A stretch of DNA of 64,000 bases. Source: Planctomycetota bacterium (GTDB lineage: Bacteria; Planctomycetota; B15-G4; JADJEK01). The DNA lies in NCBI GenBank assembly GCA_016709145.1, contig JADJEK010000009.1, forward strand, positions 62,001-126,000, in the 5' to 3' direction. Positions 26,720 to 35,337 of the stretch are shown piece by piece. The number at the start of each line of letters is the position of its first letter. Position 1 is the first letter of the stretch. The position numbers and the translations under genes were made by a program. The notes below the pieces were generated by a model, which had not been told where the DNA came from, did no database searches, and saw nothing but the letters and a program-made list of their open reading frames with translations.

Positions 26720-26910
26720 AAATCGGAGTCCACGATTCCGTCATGGCTGCGGCCGGCTACGAAGCGCGCATGCTTCGTGGCTGCAGGATCCGGTCGCTTC
26801 GCGACCGGAGGGACTCACCGACTCTCTCCATTGAGTCGCCGGGTCGATCCTTCTCGCCTGCGCACTTCTCGCTCGGCCTCGCGGCATCACAGAATCGTGG
26901 ACTCCGATTT
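26720..26910. mobile_element. MITE-like element, copy 1 (191 bp)
   Basis: Perfect 19-bp terminal inverted repeats (AAATCGGAGTCCACGATTC and its complement) extended by flanking TA on both sides. The internal sequence is nearly the same as at 38625-38787, including GGCTGCGGCCGGCTACGAAG next to the left end. This copy has about 28 bp more in the middle. There is no transposase and no coding potential. It lies in the 409-base gap between the secreted-protein gene and the convergent CRTAC1 gene; the rest of that gap holds nothing I recognise. Confidence 0.8.
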
Positions 26911-26977
26911 AGCCCGGTCCGAAGGCGGAGGACTCCACGGCACGGCCCGAGGCCCGTTCGGCGAGGCATGCACGCGT

Positions 26978-28819
26978 TCATTTTCCGCCTGGCGTCGCCG
27001 CTCGTCTCGACGGGTGAACGACGGTGACCTCGCCATGGGCTGCGTCGTCGACGCGCGACGTCTTGCCGTCGGCCCACCGGACTTCGACGGAGATCGGCGC
27101 TGGATCCGACCCCAATCCGACGACGTGTTCCGGTGCATGTTGACTGAGGAACGAGACGTCGCTTCCACTCCAGCGGTACTGGGTGATCCCTGCGGTCGTC
27201 ACGTCGATCCGCGCGCCGAACGACGCCACGGCCGGGGCGTCCAGTCGCACCGTGAGGCTGCGGTTGGCGCGCGCGGTGTCATTGCGGAGCAGGACGAGTG
27301 GGCCGCGGTTCTGCGTGACCGCCACGTCGACGTCGCCGTCGCGATCGAAGTCGCACGCTGCGAGTCCCCGTGCGTTCATCGATCGCGCGGTGCTCGGCCC
27401 GGCCAGGCGAGCGACGTCGAAGAAGCGGCGCCCGTCGTTCCAGAACACGAACATCGGTTCCGCGCGTAGCGTTCGAGGGTCGTCGTCGTTCTCGAGCGTG
27501 CTCCCGTTCGCAACGGCGAGATCGACGCGCCCGTCGAGGTCGAGATCGGAAAAGGTGCAGCCCCAACCGACACGGTCGATCGAGATCTCGCCGAGGCCGA
27601 ACTCGCGCGTTCGATCTCGATACTCGAACGCACCCGTCGATCGCCGGACGCTCGCGTACATCGCGTTCTCCTGCGCGACCCAGTGCGTGATGAACAGGTC
27701 CGGCAGGCCGTCCGCGCGGCCTTCCATCCATCCGACTTCGGCCACGGCGATCCCCATCGAGCCGCGCGGATCGGCCGTTCCCGTGGCCGTGGAGATGTCG
27801 GCGAAACGCACCGATCCCTGCGGGCCGCGCCGTGCGCCGCGATTCTTGTACAGCTTGTTCATCGACACGTCGTTGGCGACGTACAGGTCGATCCAGCCGT
27901 CGCCATCGAGATCGCAGAACGAGGCTGCCAGACTCCGTCCGTCGGGATCGTCCACACCACACTCGAACGCGACGTCTTCGAACGTGCCATCGCCACGATT
28001 TCGGTACAGCCGATTCGGCACGGAGTCGAACGAACTCGGATTCAGCGTGAACGGGACGGCGGGTCCGCTCGCCCCTTGTGGGCCGAGCGCATCCGCCGCG
28101 ATCCCCTCGGCGTCGTAGTCCACGTAGTTGCAGACGTAGACATCGAGGTCACCATCTTGGTCGTAGTCGCAGAACGCGGCCCCGGTGGACCACGCGTCGT
28201 CCGCGACTCCGGCGCGCGCACCGACTTCGTCGAACGTGCCGTCTCCATGATTGAGGAACAGGCGATTCGGCCCGTCGTTCGTCACGTAGAGGTCGAGCCG
28301 ATCGTCGCCGTTCAAGTCGGCGAAGTACGCTCCCATGCCGCGCGCGCCGGCATCGTCGACACCCGCGCGTTCGGTGTCGTCGGCGAACGACCCGCCCTCC
28401 ATGAGGAACAGTCGATTCGAGGGTTCCGCGTCGGACCCGATCGTCGCGACGTCGACGACGAAGAGATCGTGGTCTCCGTCGTCATCGACGTCGCCCCAGG
28501 CCACGCCCGACCCGGTGTCTTCCGGCAGCGCGCGAGTGCGCGGGCGGAGGACATGACCGACGTCGATGCCGAGTTCGCGCGAGACGTCCGTCAATCGGAT
28601 CGACGTCTCGGTCGTGGTGCTCGCGTCGAGGAATGCGCGGGTGACGTTGCCACTCGCGTCCGCGAGGTCGGTGTCTCGCAGCGACCGCAAGTGGGTCACG
28701 CACCAGGTCAAGAGGACGCAGCCGCACGTGGTCGCGGCGACGGCGACCCAGACCCTCCGCATGCGTTTCGATCGGATCGTCGCTCGTGGTGGCGGGTCCG
28801 AGCTCGGCGCCGCGTCCAT
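26978..28819 (-). CDS. CRTAC1-family protein (FG-GAP/VCBS repeats plus ASPIC/UnbV domain)
   Basis: 613 residues. The N-terminus carries one membrane helix (VWVAVAATTCGCVLLTWCV, near residue 25), so it is an anchored or exported protein. Six calcium-loop blades follow (GDVDDDGDHDLF, ADLNGDDRLDLY, CDYDQDGDLDVY, CDLDGDGWIDLY, SDLDLDGRVDLA and CDFDRDGDVDVA). The last 90 residues are an ASPIC/UnbV domain (SFGARIDVTTAG to VRWADGKT). The start at 28819 is fixed by its TGATG overlap with the stop of the cytochrome gene upstream; a longer frame would run into that gene. Coupling to a multiheme cytochrome suggests both act together at the outer face of the membrane; what they do is unknown. Confidence 0.85.
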   Translation of the reverse strand: MDAAPSSDPPPRATIRSKRMRRVWVAVAATTCGCVLLTWCVTHLRSLRDTDLADASGNVTRAFLDASTTTETSIRLTDVSRELGIDVGHVLRPRTRALPEDTGSGVAWGDVDDDGDHDLFVVDVATIGSDAEPSNRLFLMEGGSFADDTERAGVDDAGARGMGAYFADLNGDDRLDLYVTNDGPNRLFLNHGDGTFDEVGARAGVADDAWSTGAAFCDYDQDGDLDVYVCNYVDYDAEGIAADALGPQGASGPAVPFTLNPSSFDSVPNRLYRNRGDGTFEDVAFECGVDDPDGRSLAASFCDLDGDGWIDLYVANDVSMNKLYKNRGARRGPQGSVRFADISTATGTADPRGSMGIAVAEVGWMEGRADGLPDLFITHWVAQENAMYASVRRSTGAFEYRDRTREFGLGEISIDRVGWGCTFSDLDLDGRVDLAVANGSTLENDDDPRTLRAEPMFVFWNDGRRFFDVARLAGPSTARSMNARGLAACDFDRDGDVDVAVTQNRGPLVLLRNDTARANRSLTVRLDAPAVASFGARIDVTTAGITQYRWSGSDVSFLSQHAPEHVVGLGSDPAPISVEVRWADGKTSRVDDAAHGEVTVVHPSRRAATPGGK

Positions 28820-30966
28820 CAGTGGCCGTCCTCGCCCTCGCCAACGCCGCTCGGAGGTGCGGTGCGCTCGATGCGGATCTCGACGACGTCGTCGTCTTGC
28901 GTCACCCAAGGCTGGATGACGCCACGTTCGCGTTCCATGTGAGGGACGACGAGATCGAGGAAGTCCTGCCGGTAACGACGGAAGTTCAGTTGTGCCGAAA
29001 CGGTCAGCGGGGAGATCGAGCCTGCGGGAACGACGATGCGATACGACTGCGCATCCGAGTATCCGGCGTAGATCTGGCGGACGCCCAGCCCTCCCGCCTT
29101 TCGCCAGAGCTCGTGCCGCTCGAGCTTCTTGCCGTCTGCGTCGAGGGGCATGCCTTCCAGCACCAGCGTGCCCTCGTCGCGCCGGTTCCCGATCACGTGC
29201 TCCTCACCCGACGCGTGGACGATCCGACGGGTCGTCGGATCGATCCGACCCCATTCGGCGAGCAGGGATCCACTCGCGTCGTGCACCGTCAAGTGCACCC
29301 ACGCCTGCATGAAGTCGAGAGGGCCGGTCGTGAACGAGTGCCCGGCCTTCTCGTTGCGCACGACGACGCGCAATTCGATCTCGCCGTCGGGCTCGCAAGA
29401 GGTCGGCGCCAGGACCGCGACCGACGCAACCGGACCACGCGGCCAGACGTGGTCGATCTCCGGGAGCACGGTCTCGCCGCGAATCCACTCGCGCGTCAGC
29501 TCGACGTGACGCTCCCAATGCGGCAGCTTCAGGACCATGGGCATCAGGATGTTCGTCGCGATCGTGCCGTGGTGGCGGTGCTTTCCGTCGGTGTCGCTCC
29601 GCCGCGCGTCACCTCGTTCGCCGCGACCGGGATCGCGCGAGTCGGTGACGAGTCGCATGTGACAGTCTCGGCAACTCAGGTCGGTCGTGGAGTCCGGAGT
29701 GTGCCAATGGCTCTGGCGCCACTCGTCGAACTGATTCTGACCGGGGCTCGTTCCGAAGCGATTGAGCGCCTCGGGGATGAACTGTTTGTGACAAGCGCCG
29801 CAGAACTCGGGAGCGCGCAGGACGTTCCGATCGTAGTCCGCGAGGTGCTGTCTCGGCACCGCGCGGACGAGGAAGTCCGAGACCCACTTGCGCCAGCCGC
29901 CCGCGCCTTCCCACAGGTACTTCGTCGGCGGCGTGATGACGTAGTCGGCATTGCCGCGCTGGTCGACCGTCGAGATCGAGTGGCAGACCGCGCACGAAAC
30001 CCCCTCCTGCGTTCCTGGCGAATCCGACAGGCTGCGGTGCAGGTCCTTCGCGCCTGCGAACAGCGAGACCGGATCGTGGCATCCCGCGCAATAGCGCGTC
30101 TCCGCCGCGCCGCGATCCTCGGCAAAGATCTCCTGCACTGCCTGGAAAGGTGGGTTCATCGCAGCGAACCGGTGAGCGCTCGGCTGCCACTCGGCGAGGA
30201 TCTCCTCGTGGCATCCGCGGCTACCGCACGAGTCCGAACCGGACAACGCACTGGGATCGACCAGCATTTCGGTCGAGGTTCGTGCATAGGCGGGGGCGAA
30301 CGGGCTCCCGCGGTACTCGTCGAACTTCTGGGCGTAGTCGGGCAGCGAGTAGTCGGCGGGGATGGCGACTCCGGAGCGCGGCTGCGGCAGAACGAGCGTC
30401 GCGCCGATGACGCTGAGCGCGGCGGCGCTCGAGGCGACCGCGGCCCAGAGGGCGAATCGGCGCTGAGCCGTCGCGAGCGCAGGGACCGCCAGAACCAAGT
30501 TCCGACGTCTGGCCCAGGCCAGTACGACGTGGAAAGGGAGGAGCACGCTCGTCCCGATTCCGCCGACGAGATGGACGGTCTCCCATGACGGGTCGCGGCT
30601 GGGGCCGCGCGCTGCTTCGATCGTGGCGACGACGCCGCTCACGCAGCACGCGAGCACGAAGGCCGCCAGCAAATACCCGAGCACCATGACGACCGTGAGT
30701 TTCTGTCCCCACCACTCGCGAACGTGTCGTGCCAGGAATCGTGCGAGTGGGGCCAGGACGGCGACTCCGAGCAGTGCGTGGGCGAGGGCCTGCACTTGCA
30801 ACGTCGTCGAGAACGGTCCAACCCAGATCCAGATTCCGCTGATGCAAAGCAGCGCGAGCGCGACCGAGACGGCACATGCCAGTCGCGACTGCCAGCCACG
30901 GATCGCCGACTCCGTCGGCGCGAGCGGCACGGGTCCAGGCCGAGGCGCCAAAGGTGTGGAAGGCAT
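28819..30966 (-). CDS. Membrane-anchored multiheme cytochrome c
   Basis: 715 residues. Five hydrophobic helices occupy about residues 25-190, with histidines in AHALLG, VHLVGG and PFHVVLAW that could ligate heme b. A periplasmic domain then contains CAGCH, CAVCH, CGACH and CRDCH (four CxxCH sites) plus CGSRGCH, a CX4CH site that could be a fifth. The C-terminal 230 residues form a heme-free beta-rich domain. The fold resembles cytochrome c554-like electron carriers fused to a cytochrome-b-like anchor, so quinol-linked extracytoplasmic electron transfer is the likely role. ATG 30966 has GAGG just upstream; more upstream codons would give an unlikely Arg-rich tail. It overlaps CRTAC1 by one base. 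Confidence 0.83.
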   Translation of the reverse strand: MPSTPLAPRPGPVPLAPTESAIRGWQSRLACAVSVALALLCISGIWIWVGPFSTTLQVQALAHALLGVAVLAPLARFLARHVREWWGQKLTVVMVLGYLLAAFVLACCVSGVVATIEAARGPSRDPSWETVHLVGGIGTSVLLPFHVVLAWARRRNLVLAVPALATAQRRFALWAAVASSAAALSVIGATLVLPQPRSGVAIPADYSLPDYAQKFDEYRGSPFAPAYARTSTEMLVDPSALSGSDSCGSRGCHEEILAEWQPSAHRFAAMNPPFQAVQEIFAEDRGAAETRYCAGCHDPVSLFAGAKDLHRSLSDSPGTQEGVSCAVCHSISTVDQRGNADYVITPPTKYLWEGAGGWRKWVSDFLVRAVPRQHLADYDRNVLRAPEFCGACHKQFIPEALNRFGTSPGQNQFDEWRQSHWHTPDSTTDLSCRDCHMRLVTDSRDPGRGERGDARRSDTDGKHRHHGTIATNILMPMVLKLPHWERHVELTREWIRGETVLPEIDHVWPRGPVASVAVLAPTSCEPDGEIELRVVVRNEKAGHSFTTGPLDFMQAWVHLTVHDASGSLLAEWGRIDPTTRRIVHASGEEHVIGNRRDEGTLVLEGMPLDADGKKLERHELWRKAGGLGVRQIYAGYSDAQSYRIVVPAGSISPLTVSAQLNFRRYRQDFLDLVVPHMERERGVIQPWVTQDDDVVEIRIERTAPPSGVGEGEDGH

Positions 30967-31210
30967 GGGCACCTCACGTGTTCGTACTCGACTACGCCGC
31001 CGCGCGGCGATGCTCTCAGGCGTCTCGCACGTCTCGTCGCAGTGATGCGTCGGCTCGCAAGAGTGCTGCGAGCTTAAATCCGGACCGATGAGTCGGCAAT
31101 TGTGTGGGGCCGAGTCGAACTGTCGCAACGCGGCTCGTGGGTGGATCGGACGGCCAAATCGCGAAAGCGAACGCTTGTCCATTCGAGCGCGGGATGGTTG
31201 AACTGCCGGC

Positions 31211-31942
31211 GTGGCATCGAACCGGCTCACGTTCCACTGTCGTCCCGTCGGTGACCGCGCCGTGCTGTTCACGCTCGGTGATCGCATCGATGCCGAAGTC
31301 AACGCGCGCGCGTTGGAGTGCGCGAGGGCCGTGCTCCGTTCGGGGTTGCCCGGGATCGTCGACGTGGTGCCGGCGTACGCCTCGCTGCTCGTGCACTTCG
31401 AGCCGCGGGCGTGGGCCGACAGGCGCCGCGCGCCGCACGTCGAACTCATCGCGGCGCTGGAACCGCATCTGCTCCCGCCCGCGCCGGCCCGGTCCAACCG
31501 GCGTGACGTCGCGCGCGACCGGGTGATCCCCGTGGTCTACGGCGGTTCGCACGGGCCTGATCTCGAGCGGGTCGCGCGACATTGCGGGATGACTCCGGAC
31601 GAAGTCGTGCGCCGGCATTCTGCGGCGGTCTATCGCGTCGCATTCCTCGGGTTCGCACCGGGGTTCCCGTATTTGCTCGGTCTCGATCCCGCGCTCGCGA
31701 CGCCGCGTCGCCCGACGCCGCGCACGCGTGTCGAGCCCGGCGCGGTCGGGATCGCCGGGGCGCAGACCGGCGTGTATCCGTTGGCGACGCCGGGAGGGTG
31801 GCAACTCATCGGGAGGACGCCGCGTCGTTTGTTCGATCCGACGCGCGATCCGCCGGCTTGGCTCGAGGCCGGCGATCGCGTGTGCTTCGTCCCGATCGAC
31901 GGGGTTCGGTTCGCGAACGCGGAGGTCGCATGGGACGACTGA
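31211..31942 (+). CDS. pxpB: 5-oxoprolinase subunit PxpB (KipI-like)
   Basis: 243 residues. With PxpC and PxpA it forms the ATP-dependent 5-oxoprolinase that opens pyroglutamate to glutamate. Signature segments are GDRAVLFTLGD near the N-terminus, VIPVVYGGSHGPDL, YRVAFLGFAPGFPYLLGLD in the middle, and VGIAGAQTGVYPLATPGGW near residue 185, all typical of the carboxyltransferase subdomain-1 fold. The start is GTG 31211. It overlaps pxpC by 13 bases. It opens a five-gene operon on the plus strand, divergent from the cytochrome gene with a 244-base upstream region in which I see no clear promoter. Confidence 0.92.
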   Translation: MASNRLTFHCRPVGDRAVLFTLGDRIDAEVNARALECARAVLRSGLPGIVDVVPAYASLLVHFEPRAWADRRRAPHVELIAALEPHLLPPAPARSNRRDVARDRVIPVVYGGSHGPDLERVARHCGMTPDEVVRRHSAAVYRVAFLGFAPGFPYLLGLDPALATPRRPTPRTRVEPGAVGIAGAQTGVYPLATPGGWQLIGRTPRRLFDPTRDPPAWLEAGDRVCFVPIDGVRFANAEVAWDD

Positions 31943-32898
31943 CCGTGCTCGCGCCCGGACAATGGACGACGATGCAAGCGCTCGCGCGCTGCGGCGTCGC
32001 GCGCTTCGGCATCACTCCCGGCGGCGCCGCCGATGTCTTGTCGCATCGCGTCGCGAACGCGCTGGTCGGCAACGCGGACGACGCAGCGACGATCGAATGC
32101 ACGCTGGTCGGTCCGAAGCTCCGGTTCGACAGCGACGTCGAGATCGCGCTGTGCGGTGCCGATCTCGGTGCGCGCGTCGCGAACGTCGACGTGCCGCGTT
32201 GGCGCGCCGTGTGGCTGCGCCGTGGAGCGGTGCTCGAATTCGGGATGCCCATCCGCGGCGCCCGCGCGTACCTCGCGATCGCGGGTGGCATCGACGTGCC
32301 CGCGGTCTTGGGCAATCGCTCGACCGACCGAGTCGGTCGGTTCGGCGGGCTCGAGGGTCGCGAACTGCGAGCCGGCGACGTGCTCGACGTCGATTCGACT
32401 CCGTTCCCGGGCGTCCGCGACGACGTGACGATGATCGCGTCCCCGCGCGTCGCGGCTTGGGCGCGCGAACTCGATCTCGTGTCGACGCCGGTGTTGCGCG
32501 TGGTACCGCGTGCTCACGAAGGCGTCGATGCAGGGCGGGTCGCGGCGTTCGTGAGCACCGAGTTCGTCGTCGACGCGCGTTCCGATCGCATGGGCTTGCG
32601 CCTCGCGGGTCCGCCGCTGGCGGGCCCTCGTCTCGACGAGCAGGTCTCGAGCCCGGTGGTCACGGGCACGGTCCAGCTCCCGCCCGACGGACATCCGATC
32701 GTGCTGCTCGCGGACCACCAGACCACGGGTGGATACCCCGTGCTCGGTGAGCTCGCGAGCGTCGACGTGCCGCGTGCGGCGCAACTGAGGCCGAAGGACA
32801 GAGTTCGGTTCGCGTGGATCAGCGTCGAGGAAGCGCAGTCGCGCTGGCTGCGGTTCGAGACCGACCTCGCGCTGTTGCGCGCGGCCGTGCGGGCGTGA
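31930..32898 (+). CDS. pxpC: 5-oxoprolinase subunit PxpC (KipA-like, biotin-dependent carboxyltransferase fold)
   Basis: 322 residues. GQWTTMQALARCGVARFG leads into PGGAADVLSHRVANALVGN, the canonical start of the subunit. ALCGADLGARV, YLAIAGGIDVPAVLGNRS and the C-terminal DGHPIVLLADHQTTGGYPV are further family blocks. ATG 31930 is preceded by GGAGG at 31921-31925 inside pxpB, which fixes the start and shows coupling. It partners PxpB in the ATP-dependent step. Gene order B-C-A matches many bacterial 5-oxoprolinase operons. Confidence 0.92.
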   Translation: MGRLTVLAPGQWTTMQALARCGVARFGITPGGAADVLSHRVANALVGNADDAATIECTLVGPKLRFDSDVEIALCGADLGARVANVDVPRWRAVWLRRGAVLEFGMPIRGARAYLAIAGGIDVPAVLGNRSTDRVGRFGGLEGRELRAGDVLDVDSTPFPGVRDDVTMIASPRVAAWARELDLVSTPVLRVVPRAHEGVDAGRVAAFVSTEFVVDARSDRMGLRLAGPPLAGPRLDEQVSSPVVTGTVQLPPDGHPIVLLADHQTTGGYPVLGELASVDVPRAAQLRPKDRVRFAWISVEEAQSRWLRFETDLALLRAAVRA

Positions 32899-32926
32899 TC
32901 GTTTCGCCGTCGAGAGAGTCTGCTCC

Positions 32927-33673
32927 ATGAAGTCGATCGATCTCAATGCGGACGTCGGCGAAGGCTTCGACGATGCGCCGCTGTTGCCGTTCGTCTCGAG
33001 CGTCAACATCGCCTGCGGAGCCCATGCTGGCGACGACGCGACGATGCGGCGCACGATCGAGCTCGCGTTGCCGCACCGCATCGCGATCGGCGCGCATCCG
33101 GGCTGGGACGATCCCGAGCAATTCGGTCGCCGCGAGCTCGCGATGCCGTTGCTCGAAGTCCGCTCGTCGGTGCGCGCGCAGATCGAGCAGCTCGCGGCGC
33201 ACGTGGCGCGAGCCGGGGGCGCGCTGCATCACGTCAAGCCGCACGGAGCGCTCTACAACCAAGCGTCGATCGACGCGCGCCTCGCGCGTGCCATCGTCGA
33301 TGGCGTGCGCGACGTCGACGCGCGCCTCGTGCTCGTCGGTCGCAGTGGCAGCGCTTTGTTGACCGTCGGCGCAACCGCAGGGCTGCGCGTGGCGTCGGAA
33401 GTCTTCGCCGATCGACAGCTCGAGGACGACGGCACGCTGACTCCACGCTCGATTCCCGGCGCGTGCATCGACGATCCACACTTCGCCGCGGCGCGCGTCC
33501 TGCGCATGGTCGAGACCGGAACCGTCGCGTCCCGCACCGGCGCGATCGTGAGCGTCCGCGCCGACTCCGTCTGTCTGCATGGAGATCGACCCGACGCTGC
33601 GGCGTTCGCGCGCCACGTCAAGGCCGCGTTGGAAGCGGGCGGCCTCCGCATCGCGATCGCGGAGGGAGCATGA
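32927..33673 (+). CDS. pxpA: 5-oxoprolinase subunit PxpA (LamB/YcsF family)
   Basis: 248 residues, the usual length. It starts DLNADVGEGF, then VNIACGAHAGDDATM, IGAHPGWDD and HHVKPHGALYNQ, which carry the metal- and substrate-binding His and Asp residues of the polysaccharide-deacetylase-like barrel. VFADRQLEDDGTL and VCLHGDRPDA are in the C-terminal half. It acts with PxpB and PxpC to hydrolyse 5-oxoproline. Its stop overlaps the next start by ATGA. ATG 32927 follows a GAGAG-type site. Confidence 0.93.
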   Translation: MKSIDLNADVGEGFDDAPLLPFVSSVNIACGAHAGDDATMRRTIELALPHRIAIGAHPGWDDPEQFGRRELAMPLLEVRSSVRAQIEQLAAHVARAGGALHHVKPHGALYNQASIDARLARAIVDGVRDVDARLVLVGRSGSALLTVGATAGLRVASEVFADRQLEDDGTLTPRSIPGACIDDPHFAAARVLRMVETGTVASRTGAIVSVRADSVCLHGDRPDAAAFARHVKAALEAGGLRIAIAEGA

Positions 33674-34362
33674 ACCTGCTGCCGCTGCTCGCGCTCGCCG
33701 TCGTGATCGTCGGCTTCGTGCTGCGCGTGCATCCGGTGCTCGTGGTTGCGACCGCGGCGCTGACCGCCGGGGCTTGCGCGGGCATGTCGGTGGTGGAGTT
33801 GCTCGAGACGATCGGGGCCGCGTTCTTGAACGCTCGTTTCCTGCTGTTGTTCGCACTGACGCTGCCGGTGATCGGGTTGCTCGAGAAGAACGGCTTGCGC
33901 GAGCACGCGCAGAACGTCGTGCTGCGCCTGCGCCGCGCGACGGCGGGACGTTTGCTGATCGTCTACCTGTTCGTGCGGCAGCTTTGCGCCGCGCTCGGAC
34001 TCACGGGACTCGGTGGTCATGCGCAGACGGTGCGGCCGCTGATCGCACCGATGACGCAAGCCGCCGCCGAGCGTACGCACGGCCCGCTGCCCGCGTCCGA
34101 GCACGAGCATCTGAAGGCGTTGGCCGCCGCGACGGACAACGTCGGGCTGTTCTTCGGCGAGGACATCTTCGTCGCGTTCGGCGCCGTGCTGCTGATCCAG
34201 GGCTTCTGGCGCGACGCGGGCATCGCGATCGAGCCGCTCACGATCGCGCTGTGGGGCATTCCGACGGCGATCGCGGCGTTCGCGATCCATGCGCTGCGCC
34301 TCGCGCGATTGCGCCGACGGCTCGAGCGCGCCGTGCATGCGGCGGACGAGGTCGCGCGATGA
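33670..34362 (+). CDS. DUF969 family membrane protein
   Basis: 230 residues with about five hydrophobic segments, starting MNLLPLLALAVVIVGFVLRV and including RFLLLFALTLPVIGLLEKNG, a block typical of DUF969. It sits between pxpA and the DUF979 gene with ATGA overlaps on both sides. DUF969 and DUF979 proteins are known to occur together next to 5-oxoprolinase genes, and together they look like the two halves of a permease. Transport of 5-oxoproline or a related compound is an inference from this context. Confidence 0.85.
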   Translation: MNLLPLLALAVVIVGFVLRVHPVLVVATAALTAGACAGMSVVELLETIGAAFLNARFLLLFALTLPVIGLLEKNGLREHAQNVVLRLRRATAGRLLIVYLFVRQLCAALGLTGLGGHAQTVRPLIAPMTQAAAERTHGPLPASEHEHLKALAAATDNVGLFFGEDIFVAFGAVLLIQGFWRDAGIAIEPLTIALWGIPTAIAAFAIHALRLARLRRRLERAVHAADEVAR

Positions 34363-35312
34363 TCGGCATCGAACCCGTCCACGTCACGATCGGCGCATTC
34401 CTGTTGTTCGTCGCCATCCAGCGGGTGCGCGACGACTCCGCCAGTCGGCGCCTCCCGTCGGTCGCGTTCTGGGCGATCCTCGGGGTGTTGTTCCTGGTCG
34501 GGGATCGATTGCCGAAGGCCGTCGTCGGCGCGAGCGTCCTCGTCATCGCGGCCATCGCGGGGTTCCACGGCGTCCGCACCGGGAACTCCCCCGAGGCCAC
34601 GCAAGCGCAGCGGCAGCGCGCCGCGATCCGCCTCGGCCATCGGCTGTTGGTGCCGGCGCTGCTGATCCCAGGACTCACGCTCGTGTTCCTGTTCGTGGCG
34701 CAATCCAGTGCGCGGCATGGTCACGCCTTCGTCGATCCGAAACAGAGCACGCTCGTCGCGCTGGCGTTCGCGTGTGCGGTCGCGTTCGTCGTCGCGTGTC
34801 GTGTCACGCGCGAATCGCCCACGGTCGGTCTCGAGCAAGGCCGGCGCATCCTCGGCGCGATCGGTTGGGCCGCGCTGTTGCCGCTCCTGCTCGCGATGCT
34901 CGGCACCGTGTTCGCGAAGACCGGGGTCGGCGTCGCGTTCTCGGAGTTGATCGTGCGCTACGTCGCGATCGACGATCGGACCACCGCGGTCGTCCTCTAC
35001 GGCATGTCGATGGCGGCGCTGACGGCCGTCCTCGGCAACGCGTTCGCGGCGTTCCCGGTCATCGCGGCGGGCATCGGTGCGCCGATCCTCGTCACGCGCT
35101 TCGGCGCCGACCCGGCCGTGGTCGGATCGCTCGGCATGCTGACGGGGTACTGCGGCACGCTGCTGTCGCCGATGGCCGCGAACTACAACGTGGTGCCGGC
35201 CGCACTGCTCGAACTGAAGGACCCGCACGGCGTGATCAAGGCGCAAGCGCCGACGGGTTTGATCCTGCTCGTGGTGAACCTCGTGCTGATGCGGGTGCTC
35301 GCATTCGAGTGA
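34359..35312 (+). CDS. DUF979 family membrane protein
   Basis: 317 residues with eight or nine hydrophobic segments (HVTIGAFLLFVAI at the start, AALTAVLGNAFAAFPVI and SLGMLTGYCGTLLSPMAANY late). The ATG shares ATGA with the DUF969 stop. The C-terminal GTLLSPMAANYNVVPAALL block is typical of the family. It is the last gene of the pxp operon and is probably the larger subunit of the presumed carrier. A convergent cupin gene ends 25 bases downstream. Confidence 0.85.
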   Translation: MIGIEPVHVTIGAFLLFVAIQRVRDDSASRRLPSVAFWAILGVLFLVGDRLPKAVVGASVLVIAAIAGFHGVRTGNSPEATQAQRQRAAIRLGHRLLVPALLIPGLTLVFLFVAQSSARHGHAFVDPKQSTLVALAFACAVAFVVACRVTRESPTVGLEQGRRILGAIGWAALLPLLLAMLGTVFAKTGVGVAFSELIVRYVAIDDRTTAVVLYGMSMAALTAVLGNAFAAFPVIAAGIGAPILVTRFGADPAVVGSLGMLTGYCGTLLSPMAANYNVVPAALLELKDPHGVIKAQAPTGLILLVVNLVLMRVLAFE

Positions 35313-35337
35313 GGCAAAGCGCCTCGGCGCACGATCG

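Noticed and set aside
26720..26910. Insertion sequence with its own transposase
   Set aside because: The element is under 200 bp and no transposase reading frame exists in either copy.
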